Shown here: piece by piece, positions 25,923-31,372 of the stretch | How the letters are laid out: each line of letters opens with the position of its first letter | Numbering within the stretch: position 1 is the first letter of the stretch | NCBI GenBank assembly: GCA_017429475.1 | Contig: JAFROX010000009.1 | Coordinates: forward strand, 124,001-188,000 | Reading direction: 5' to 3' | DNA from: Bacteroidales bacterium | Lineage (GTDB): Bacteria > Bacteroidota > Bacteroidia > Bacteroidales > UBA932 | DNA length: 64,000 bases | Notes under the pieces: model-generated | Told to the model about the DNA's origin: nothing | What the model saw: the letters and a program-made list of their open reading frames with translations, nothing else | Databases searched by the model: none | Made by a program: the position numbers and the translations under genes

Positions 25923-26969
25923 ATGTCCCCCACCCTGTTTGACCAAGATTCCCAAGTCCGTTTGCCCTCATCTTTCCTGAGAGGCAAAACCGTGCTGTTT
26001 GTCAGCGGCAAGGATGATGCGGTGAATGAATTCATCAGGAAAGCCCAGGCCGAACTTGCCGACAGGTTCGAAGATGTGGGATACCGTCTCCTCTTCATTC
26101 CCGAACTAGCGTTCAATCTGAATCAGTCGCTGTTGAACTATATGTTCCCCGGAGTACAAGGCGAACTGTCAGTCGAAGGAATCTACCAGCACATCCAGGA
26201 CATTGCCAACCTCAAAGGCCAGTCAGGCTTCCTCTACAAGAAGAGCGGCAAAGCGCACTTCAGGGTTGTGGCCGAAGAAAACATCGAAGCAGCCGTAGAT
26301 GAATTCATCGATTTCCTTGGTGAACCATATACCGGCGTGCTTGAGTCGGCCGTGCCTGAGCCTGAAATTCGCTTCAGCAGACAGAGCGCTGAAATGCATT
26401 GTGAAAAGAAGGCCCGCGAGTCTTTCAAGCAGCTCCATCTTCCTGAAGCCATTGCCGAGACACCCCTCGACGAGCGCGCCCGCAAGATCATAGCAGCCTG
26501 GGAAGAAATCGAGAGACGGTTCGGCATCTCCATCGAAGACCTCGAAATCATGCTCGGCTACCGCGTCAAGCTCAGCCACCTCAACATCACCACCGCAGGC
26601 AAGATAATCCTCACCGACTGGGAAGGCCGCCCAGAAGTCAAGATGGACGACCTCACCAAAGCAGTGTACTTCTTCTACCTCAGGCACCCAAAAGGCTGCA
26701 GCCTCAAGGAACTGCAGGACCACGAGCAGGAGATACTCCACCACTATATGAGCATCACCGGCAGGGACAACGTCGAGGAAATCCGCAGGAGCGTCCACAA
26801 CCTGCTCGACCCCTACGGCAACAGCCTCAACGTATGCATCTCACGCATCAAGAAAGCCTTCAGAGACATCGTAGGCGACCGCGTGGCCAAGTTCTACTAC
26901 GTAGACGGACGCTATGCCGAGAAACGCAAAATAGCCATCGACCGCGACCTCGTCATCTGGAGCCACTGA
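25923..26969 (+). CDS. Winged-helix-ending protein, paralogue of the protein at 29333-29854
   Basis: 348 residues from the ATG at 25923; longer starts would run through the promoter. The N-terminal 100 residues (GKTVLFVSGKDDAVNEFIRKAQAELADRF) resemble a small Rossmann-like sensor. The C-terminal 130 residues (ITTAGKIILTDWEGR to RKIAIDRDLVIW) end in an OmpR/PhoB-like winged helix with NVCISRIKKAFRDIVG. The same end is seen in the 173-residue protein at 29.3 kb (TNISRIKRKLVEKVG, then YRIAVSRDLV), so the two are paralogues. Its stop is two bases from that of the convergent von Willebrand A gene. I infer a DNA-binding or signalling role; the family is not one I can name. Confidence 0.75.
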   Translation: MSPTLFDQDSQVRLPSSFLRGKTVLFVSGKDDAVNEFIRKAQAELADRFEDVGYRLLFIPELAFNLNQSLLNYMFPGVQGELSVEGIYQHIQDIANLKGQSGFLYKKSGKAHFRVVAEENIEAAVDEFIDFLGEPYTGVLESAVPEPEIRFSRQSAEMHCEKKARESFKQLHLPEAIAETPLDERARKIIAAWEEIERRFGISIEDLEIMLGYRVKLSHLNITTAGKIILTDWEGRPEVKMDDLTKAVYFFYLRHPKGCSLKELQDHEQEILHHYMSITGRDNVEEIRRSVHNLLDPYGNSLNVCISRIKKAFRDIVGDRVAKFYYVDGRYAEKRKIAIDRDLVIWSH

Positions 26970-26971
26970 CA

Positions 26972-27616
26972 CTACTCGTCATCCTCGTCGAAAATATCAG
27001 TCAGAGAGCCGCAGACACCAGCCAGATCCTGCTCCTTCATCTTTGCACAAGCCTTGCTGCGAGCCCTGCTCCATCTGAGGCTCATCAGTGTGACACCCTC
27101 TCCGGTAGCGTCGAAGTTCAGCGCATTGCTGATGTGCAGCTCCCTGGCAACCTCCACCGCATCCTGATTCGCACCGATGTAGGCAAGCGTCCAGCCCTTC
27201 GCGCGCAGACGGTCCACCAGCGCCTTGATGGTACGGCCCGAATACTCCTCCGATGAATTCTCGTAGCCGTCCGTGATGACGGTAGCCAGCACACGGTCCC
27301 CCTCCGGAACCAGAGGTTCAAGCTCGTTCAGAGTCTTGCCCATAGCATCGTAAAGAGGCGTGCAGGCGCCCGGCCGGTAGTCCTTCTCGGTAAAGTCCTT
27401 GACATTCTCGATAGGCACACGGTCACGACGCATCTTGACGCCCTTGACGCCCTCCCCCTCGAAAGTCACTATAGTCACGAAATTCTTCTGGTCAGGATGA
27501 TCCTCCTGATCCCTGCGGATACCGTTCAGCACCTCGTTCATGCTGCTCAAAGTTTCCTTGTAGATGGCCGACATGCTCCCGCTCTCGTCCAGGATAATAA
27601 CATTGTAGATATTCAT
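26972..27616 (-). CDS. von Willebrand factor A domain protein
   Basis: 214 residues from the ATG at 27616. The metal-ion site is complete: DESGSM (D-x-S-x-S, residues 10-15), the Thr in ACTPLYDAMG and the Asp in VITDGYENSS. Such domains bind ligands through Mg and are common in protein-assembly and conflict systems; many serve as stand-alone partners of other proteins. The tail is charged and acidic (FDEDDE). It converges with the winged-helix gene, leaving two bases between stops. A TTG and TACTTTG pair on the minus strand just before the ATG fits a Bacteroidota promoter with a very short leader. Confidence 0.85.
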   Translation of the reverse strand: MNIYNVIILDESGSMSAIYKETLSSMNEVLNGIRRDQEDHPDQKNFVTIVTFEGEGVKGVKMRRDRVPIENVKDFTEKDYRPGACTPLYDAMGKTLNELEPLVPEGDRVLATVITDGYENSSEEYSGRTIKALVDRLRAKGWTLAYIGANQDAVEVARELHISNALNFDATGEGVTLMSLRWSRARSKACAKMKEQDLAGVCGSLTDIFDEDDE

Positions 27617-27660
27617 AGCACAAAGTATTAATTGGTTTTCGGGTGCAATATTACCAACGG

Positions 27661-28035
27661 TCACCCGCCTGGACATAAAACCTGCAAGGCTTGCATTTTT
27701 TTGGTTTTTCGACTATAGCAGAGGACCTTTGTTCCAAGAAAGCAAACGCCGGTTCCCTCTTCCCAGAGTATATCTTCGTTTATCGGTCCAAACGCCATAA
27801 ATACATCCTCTATGGCATCCGCAGGAATAGACTGTCCAGACTCCACGAAATACTTTAGTCCTTGCTCATCCAATCTCAATATGGCATCCATATAGTATCG
27901 CTTTGCAGTAGAAATAAAGCCAGATGCCTTAGATGCTTCCGTAGAAACCCCGGGGCCCAACGTCCGAAACGACTCTGGCAGATAAAAGGCGGTGTATGGC
28001 TTAAGGCCTGCTTGGCTTTCCGGCTCCTTCTTCAA
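27661..28035 (-). CDS. Hypothetical protein or gene fragment
   Basis: 124 codons open from a TTG at 28035; no good ATG or ribosome-binding site is visible, so the 5' end may be lost. The middle (YYMDAILRLDEQGLKYFVES, then GQSIPADAIEDVFMAFGPIN) reads like genuine protein, probably helical. The 3' end (MQALQVLCPGG) is formed by a copy of the CTGCAAGnCTTGCAG-type palindrome at 27682-27696, suggesting that the repeat replaced the original end. Unrecognised. Confidence 0.4.
   Translation of the reverse strand: MKKEPESQAGLKPYTAFYLPESFRTLGPGVSTEASKASGFISTAKRYYMDAILRLDEQGLKYFVESGQSIPADAIEDVFMAFGPINEDILWEEGTGVCFLGTKVLCYSRKTKKMQALQVLCPGG
27682..27696. repeat. CTGCAAGnCTTGCAG palindrome, copy 2
   Basis: Reads CTGCAAGGCTTGCAT, with one mismatch at the outer base. 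Lies at the 3' end of the 124-codon frame. Confidence 0.55.
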
Positions 28036-28377
28036 CGTCGTATGCTTTCGCCCACAACTGTACGTCCGAAACGACTGGGGTACGCTGGCGCATTGCCCGC
28101 CACCATGTTAGTCCGGCAGCTCTTCTTCGAATTACCAACTCGACGCTTATCCGGATACCACCGCCAACCTTTCACGCTTTCAGATGCATAAGTAACGTCT
28201 TATGTTGTGGCACCAAAATTCCTGCAAGCCTTGCATGGATTTGAAGAACTAGTAACCAATAATGCCCTTTGTGATGGCAATGGCCTAGTTTAAGGCGTTT
28301 AGCTCTACGTCCCGCGATGGGAATTTGCTCTGGTAGGAGCGCCAGCTTGAGAGGCATCTTCCTGGCCATTGCCTTCG
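28036..28377. other. Gene-free stretch with a palindrome copy and a probable tRNA 5' fragment
   Basis: No credible gene. A 15-base string ACGTCCGAAACGACT occurs at 27960-27974 and again at 28062-28076. Palindrome copy 3 (CTGCAAGCCTTGCAT) is at 28222-28236. At about 28322-28358 the plus strand has a D-arm-like GCTC/TGGTAG/GAGC hairpin followed by GCC..CTTGAGA..GGC, resembling the 5' half of a tRNA with no T arm. Overall it looks like decayed tRNA and repeat DNA. Confidence 0.4.
28222..28236. repeat. CTGCAAGnCTTGCAG palindrome, copy 3
   Basis: Reads CTGCAAGCCTTGCAT, with one mismatch at the outer base, in gene-free DNA. Confidence 0.55.
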
Positions 28378-28441
28378 GCCGATGTATGCTTAACTGGTAA
28401 AGCAATATTGGAGAATGCTGGTTCGAGCCCAGCCATCGGCC
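28378..28441 (+). pseudogene. tRNA lacking an anticodon arm (tRNA remnant)
   Basis: GCCGATG and CATCGGC pair as a 7-base acceptor stem; T8-A9 follow; TGCT/AGCA with the loop TAACTGGTAA is a good D arm; GCTGG-TTCGAGC-CCAGC is a perfect T arm. Between D and T arms there are only about 12 bases (ATATTGGAGAAT) where about 22 are expected, so the anticodon arm is gone. Position 73 is C. Acceptor and T stems are intact, which is unusual for random decay. It most resembles a Thr- or Val-type tRNA. Confidence 0.6.
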
Positions 28442-28558
28442 CCAACGTCACCATTTTTCAATTCTGAATTCTGACATTTTCTTCCGCCGCGACAATAGTA
28501 GGACGATTGTCACCAGGGTATCTTTATTTCTATTCCTGATGCGTAGATTCGTTGCGCT

Positions 28559-28882
28559 ATGAAAACAATTGAATCAAAAGGAAACGTGTCGGAGGTCTTA
28601 TTCGAGAATGTGGCCTCACTGATTGAAGAATCGCGCAAGCAGGTCAGGACAGCAATTAACCTAACTATGGTCTATACCTACTATTGCATCGGACGCTATA
28701 TAGTAGAGGATGAACAGAAAGGACAGTATCGGGCTGCGTATGGAAGGCAAGTGCTAGAGGAATTATCTCGGCGGCTTACAGAATGTTATGGCAAGGGATG
28801 GTCTGTCGATACACTTGAAAACTGTCGTAAGTTCTACAAGGTATATTCAATTTCCGAAACATTGTCTCGGAAATTTGAGTAA
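28559..28882 (+). pseudogene. Truncated DUF1016 (YhcG-type) nuclease, N-terminal domain only
   Basis: 107 residues. LFENVASLIEESRKQVRTAI followed by YYCIGRYIVEDEQKG, then YGRQVLEELSRRLTECYGKGWS and VDTLENCRKFYKVY, are the classic DUF1016 N-terminal domain. Intact proteins are about 330-370 residues and carry a C-terminal PD-(D/E)XK nuclease domain, which is missing here. The frame stops 53 bases before the tRNA-Met gene, so the 3' two-thirds appear to have been lost when the tRNA region was joined. A shortened stand-alone protein cannot be excluded. Confidence 0.75.
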
Positions 28883-28934
28883 AACCGATAAATCTGCGAA
28901 GTACCCCTTCACTACGGCAGCCAATCTAAAAGAG

Positions 28935-29007
28935 TTGCGGGAGGCGGATTCGAACCGCCGATCCAGGGATTATGAGACCCGGATGTTTACCACTACACCA
29001 TCCCACA
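28935..29007 (-). tRNA. tRNA-Met(CAT)
   Basis: Acceptor TGTGGGA/TCCCGCA, short D loop, anticodon loop CTCATAA, T arm GGCGG-TTCGAAT-CCGCC, A at 73. The anticodon stem has only three good pairs, so function is a little uncertain. CAT could also belong to an Ile tRNA modified at C34. CCA is not encoded. Confidence 0.8.
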
Positions 29008-29048
29008 ATATAAACTATTGTTTTAAAAGGCCGGGTAACACCGGCTTG

Positions 29049-29123
29049 GTGGACCCTGTGGGAATCGAACCCACGACTCCCGCCTTAAAAGGGCGGTGCT
29101 CTACCAACTGAGCTAAAAGTCCA
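29049..29123 (-). tRNA. tRNA-Lys(TTT)
   Basis: Canonical cloverleaf: acceptor TGGACTT/GGGTCCA, D arm AGCTCAGTTGGTAGAGC, anticodon stem-loop CCGCC-CTTTTAA-GGCGG, T loop TTCGATT. A truncated paralogue of the winged-helix gene abuts its 5' end. Confidence 0.92.
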
Positions 29124-29281
29124 TTATTAAGGAGCAAGGTCGGTTTGTTCATTTCCATCCAAGCCTTGACTGCGGCAGAGCATATGCTTTCGTCGTCCTG
29201 GCCTTCGTCATAAAGCGACCCGACCAAATCGATTATGTATTGTGGCAACTGCAACGATTCAGGTTTTAGATACGGCGGCAA
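29124..29281 (-). pseudogene. Truncated paralogue of the winged-helix protein
   Basis: About 50 codons (PPYLKPESLQLPQYIIDLVG, then SLYDEGQDDESICSAAVKAW) resemble the start of the neighbouring 29333-29854 gene (MLDDDTRALVLAVKDLLKDL, then RARGLNDDAIDALI). There is no ATG, and the frame runs into tRNA-Lys, so the 3' part is lost. A promoter-like TACCTTTG is still present on the minus strand at 29279-29286. This is a third, decayed member of the family. Confidence 0.5.
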
Positions 29282-29313
29282 AGGTAGAGGATGCCTGCAA
29301 GCCGCAGAAATCT

Positions 29314-29328
29314 CTGCAAGACTTGCAG
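29314..29328. repeat. CTGCAAGnCTTGCAG palindrome, copy 4
   Basis: Perfect 7-base arms around A, four bases beyond the stop of the 29333-29854 gene. Shares the longer left context GAAATCTCTGCAAG with copy 5. A half copy (CCTGCAAG, then CCGCAG) lies at about 29294-29307. Confidence 0.65.
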
Positions 29329-29332
29329 GCTT

Positions 29333-29854
29333 CTACACGGGCAAAGTCACCAGATCTCTGGAAACGGCTATTCTGTAGACACCGTCCCTTCCCCTCACGA
29401 TGGCGTACTGGTCGGCAGCAATCTTGCCCACCTTCTCCACCAGTTTCCTCTTGATCCTCGAGATGTTGGTCTGCAAGGTAGCCCGATCGTCATCGCAGAG
29501 GGCGTCGACTGCAGCCTCTATCTGGTCGGGATCGTCATAGACGGTCTGCTTGCGATAGATGTCGCAGAGTTCGTCATAGTACATCCAGATGTCATCGGCT
29601 GAAATACCCTTGTCGTACCTCAGAAGAAGGGTGTAAAGGGTCCTTTCTATCGGGTTGAGATAGATTGTCACATTGCCGTAATCAGGCAGGGTGAGAATAC
29701 CGTTTCTGTCCAGGACAATTCTTCCCGGTCCGTCCCTTCTGATGAGGGCATCGATCGCATCGTCGTTGAGGCCCCTCGCCCTGAGATCCTTCAGAAGGTC
29801 TTTTACCGCAAGGACGAGTGCCCTGGTATCGTCATCAAGCATCAACTGTTCCAT
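29333..29854 (-). CDS. Small winged-helix protein, paralogue of 25923-26969
   Basis: 173 residues from the ATG at 29854; a longer frame to 29890 would use a weaker start that crosses a palindrome. The N-terminal 35 residues are one or two helices (RALVLAVKDLLKDLRARGLN); then LDRNGILTLPDYGNVTIYLN leads into an OmpR/PhoB-like winged helix with ATLQTNISRIKRKLVEKVG and QYAIVRGRDGVYRIAVSRDL. No receiver domain is present. Probably a DNA-binding regulator. CGTGTCCGTCGGACACG, a near-perfect palindrome at 29863-29879, sits directly upstream and is a candidate operator. It interrupts the tRNA cluster, lying between tRNA-Lys and tRNA-Cys. Confidence 0.75.
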   Translation of the reverse strand: MEQLMLDDDTRALVLAVKDLLKDLRARGLNDDAIDALIRRDGPGRIVLDRNGILTLPDYGNVTIYLNPIERTLYTLLLRYDKGISADDIWMYYDELCDIYRKQTVYDDPDQIEAAVDALCDDDRATLQTNISRIKRKLVEKVGKIAADQYAIVRGRDGVYRIAVSRDLVTLPV

Positions 29855-29862
29855 AGCAAAGG

Positions 29863-29879
29863 CGTGTCCGTCGGACACG
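29863..29879. promoter_or_regulatory. CGTGTCC/GGACACG palindrome ahead of the small winged-helix gene
   Basis: 17 bases with 8-base complementary arms around a single central base, ending nine bases before the ATG at 29854. Its position between likely promoter and start fits autoregulation by the winged-helix protein. Not tested. Confidence 0.45.
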
Positions 29880-30077
29880 GTTGTGCGCAAAGTGCGCGAT
29901 TGATAAATGGATTTTTGCCCTGAGAACGGCAGGGCTACCGATTTGAATTAGCTGAGGGATGTCCTGTAACTAAATCGCGGTTGATGCTTTAGATTTTTGC
30001 ATTCGGACATGACACAGCCAGTGATGCTCATTGAGCGCCACTTCTTGCACCTTGTTCCTATGATCTGTATCATATCC

Positions 30078-30140
30078 ATTGCGTTCGTTTTTTGCGGGTG
30101 CAAATATAGTTGCACCCCGTGAATTAGCAAATATTACTTG
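30078..30140 (-). promoter_or_regulatory. Leftward promoter with an embedded GGGTGCAA/TTGCACCC inverted repeat
   Basis: On the minus strand TTTG is followed after 19 bases by TATATTTG (plus 30101-30108), a good Bacteroidota promoter. The -7 box lies in the loop of a perfect 8-base inverted repeat, GGGTGCAA...TTGCACCC (30096-30117). Downstream lie about 240 bases holding only a weak 44-codon frame, and then the small winged-helix gene, which this promoter probably serves. Confidence 0.5.
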
Positions 30141-30213
30141 AGCTCGGAGAGGGATTCGAACCCCCGAATGTCGGTTTTGCGGACCGATACGTTCACCACT
30201 TCGCCACCCGAGC
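30141..30213 (-). tRNA. tRNA-Cys(GCA)
   Basis: Acceptor GCTCGGG/CTCGAGC-type pairing (GCTCGGG with CCGAGC), anticodon stem-loop TCGGT-CCGCAAA-ACCGA, T arm GGGGG-TTCGAAT-CCCTC, T at 73 (U73 is the Cys identity base). The base before the anticodon is C rather than the usual T33, as in two neighbours. Confidence 0.85.
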
Positions 30214-30217
30214 GTTG

Positions 30218-30288
30218 CAGGAGTAGAAAGAGTCGAACTCCCATCTACGGTTTTGGAGACCGCCATGCTGCCATTGCACCATACTCCC
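30218..30288 (-). tRNA. tRNA-Trp(CCA)
   Basis: 71 bases. Acceptor GGGAGTA/TACTCCT, a short D arm GGTGCAATGGCAGCATG, anticodon stem-loop GCGGT-CTCCAAA-ACCGT, and a T arm GGGAG-TTCGACT-CTTTC with two G-T wobbles; G at 73 fits Trp identity. The D arm is more compact than in the usual bacterial tRNA-Trp. Confidence 0.88.
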
Positions 30289-30293
30289 ATCAG

Positions 30294-30381
30294 CGGAAGG
30301 TGTGAGATTCGAACTCACGGAACCATTTCTAGTTCGTCGGTTTTCAGGACCGGTGCCATAAACCAACTCGGCCAACCTTCC
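30294..30381 (-). tRNA. tRNA-Ser(TGA)
   Basis: 88 bases with a long variable arm (GAAC...GTTC), so class II; acceptor GGAAGGT/ACCTTCC, G at 73 as in Ser. The anticodon loop reads CCTGAAA: position 33 is C instead of the near-universal T. Confidence 0.85.
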
Positions 30382-30387
30382 TTATAG

Positions 30388-30475
30388 CGGAAGCAGAAAG
30401 ATTCGAACTTTCGGAACTCATGACGAGTTCAGCACCTTAGCAGGGTGCCGCCTTAGACCTCTCGGCCATACTTCC
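30388..30475 (-). tRNA. tRNA-Ser(GCT)
   Basis: 88 bases, class II with a long variable arm (GAACTC...GAGTTC). Acceptor GGAAGTA/TGCTTCC, anticodon stem-loop GCACC-CTGCTAA-GGTGC, G at 73. Normal T33. Confidence 0.92.
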
Positions 30476-30481
30476 TTAGTG

Positions 30482-30553
30482 CGGGAATAGAAGGACTCGA
30501 ACCTACGACCCGATGGTTAACAGCCATCCGCTCTACCACTGAGCTATATTCCC
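30482..30553 (-). tRNA. tRNA-Asn(GTT)
   Basis: Canonical: acceptor GGGAATA/TATTCCC, D arm AGCTCAGTGGTAGAGC, anticodon stem-loop GATGG-CTGTTAA-CCATC, T loop TTCGAGT, G at 73. Confidence 0.93.
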
Positions 30554-30557
30554 ATTG

Positions 30558-30632
30558 GGTGAATGGAGGGGCTCGAACCCTCGGCCTCCTGATCCACAAT
30601 CAGGCACTCTTGCCAACTGAGCTACAATCACC
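30558..30632 (-). tRNA. tRNA-His(GTG)
   Basis: Has the extra G at -1 facing C73, the His identity element. Anticodon stem-loop CCTGA-TTGTGGA-TCAGG. The acceptor stem GTGATTG/CATTCAC has one T-T mismatch. Confidence 0.9.
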
Positions 30633-30638
30633 ATATCG

Positions 30639-30711
30639 TGGAGCCTCGCGGAGTTGAACCACGTTCTATGGATTTTCAGTCCATCGCATACACCTAGTCT
30701 GCCAAAGCTCC
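30639..30711 (-). tRNA. tRNA-Phe(GAA)
   Basis: Acceptor GGAGCTT/AGGCTCC with one wobble, anticodon stem-loop ATGGA-CTGAAAA-TCCAT, T arm CGTGG-TTCAACT-CCGCG, A at 73 as expected for Phe. The D arm (GCAGACTAGGTGTATGC) has a stem of only three pairs. Confidence 0.85.
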
Positions 30712-30717
30712 ATATTG

Positions 30718-30789
30718 TACTCCCGGGAGGAATCGAACCTCCATCACTGGTTCCGTGGACCAGCATCCTATCCGTTAAACGACAAGAGT
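30718..30789 (-). tRNA. tRNA-Arg(ACG)
   Basis: Acceptor ACTCTTG/CGGGAGT with two wobbles, anticodon stem-loop CTGGT-CCACGGA-ACCAG, T arm GGAGG-TTCGATT-CCTCC, A at 73. The base before the anticodon is C, not T. First gene of the leftward tRNA cluster. Confidence 0.8.
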
Positions 30790-30841
30790 ATTTTTAAATT
30801 GCATAGCAAAGAAACATCTCGCATCGCGGACAGTGAAATCT

Positions 30842-30856
30842 CTGCAAGTCTTGCAG
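30842..30856. repeat. CTGCAAGnCTTGCAG palindrome, copy 5
   Basis: Perfect 7-base arms around T, about 50 bases upstream of the tRNA-Arg gene, where it could influence transcription of the cluster. Confidence 0.65.
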
Positions 30857-30860
30857 CAAG

Positions 30861-31008
30861 TTCCGCAAAAGTGTGGCCGGAGGAATGGCTCCACAAAGCA
30901 CTGTAGCGATGGTGGCCGGGGCACACTGGCAGTTCTGAGGGTGGTGTGCCCCGATGATAGCTCCTGTATGCATTGTGAGGGGGATTGAGCAACCACACTT
31001 TGGCGGAA
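30861..31008. repeat. 150-base structured element with nested inverted repeats
   Basis: Outer arms TTCCGCAAAAGTGTGG (30861-30876) and CCACACTTTGGCGGAA (30993-31008) pair over 16 bases with one mismatch. Inside, GGGGCACAC (30918-30926) and GTGTGCCCC (30944-30952) form a perfect 9-base stem with a 17-base loop. The whole can fold as one long, branched hairpin. I could not match it to 6S RNA, SRP RNA, RNase P RNA or tmRNA. Confidence 0.55.
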
Positions 31009-31058
31009 ATGCGCAAAATGGCTGGGACGTGAGGAAGCGATAAGGAGCAGGCGTCAGG

Positions 31059-31320
31059 GCAGCGGCGTAAAGGGCACTGGCGCGAGTTCTGAGGAAGGCC
31101 TGTTCACATTCCGAAGAAAACCCTGTCGGCGACAAGCCGCCCGAACAGACTGACTTGCCGGCGACACTACCGCCCTCGGAAGTAAAGAGGGAGGGGCCCG
31201 ACGTAGACGAGTTCTGCGAAGCAGGACGAAGTATACGTTGGGAGGGTCGGAGTGAGCGTCAGCGAACGGAGGTCGCCGCAAGTCAGTCTGTGACACGGCG
31301 GCTCAGGCGCCAGCAGCCGC
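31059..31320 (+). repeat. Repeat B, right copy, with the leading module shared with repeat A
   Basis: 31138-31292 matches 11852-12009 on the other strand, including an unbroken run of about 60 bases beginning CGCCCGAACAGACTGACTTG. The leading module at 31059-31084 (CAGGCGTCAGGGCAGCGGCG, then AAAGGGCACTGGCG) also begins repeat A at 24943. With the structured element to its left, 30790-31340 contains no gene. Confidence 0.75.
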
Positions 31321-31341
31321 AGATTGAATGCAAATTATTGC

Positions 31342-31349
31342 TATCTTCG
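31342..31349 (+). promoter_or_regulatory. -7 box (TATCTTCG) of the membrane protein gene at 31373
   Basis: Sits in ATTATTGCTATCTTCGC, the same wording as ahead of 25923. The start codon is 23 bases downstream. The longer frame beginning at 31328 would start upstream of the promoter and is rejected. Confidence 0.55.
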
Positions 31350-31372
31350 CCTCCGAATTAGTCAACCCACCT

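Noticed and set aside
25565-25942. 125-codon plus-strand frame before the winged-helix gene
   Set aside because: It spans a palindrome, a hairpin and the likely promoter, and its peptide has no coding character.
27960-28076. Direct repeat ACGTCCGAAACGACT as an attachment-site pair
   Set aside because: The two copies are only about 100 bases apart and enclose no element; too little to support an att call.
31155-31361. Small frame in repeat B reading PATLPPSEVKREGP
   Set aside because: The same peptide arises from the inverted copy at 11.9 kb; it is a by-product of the repeat, with no start context.
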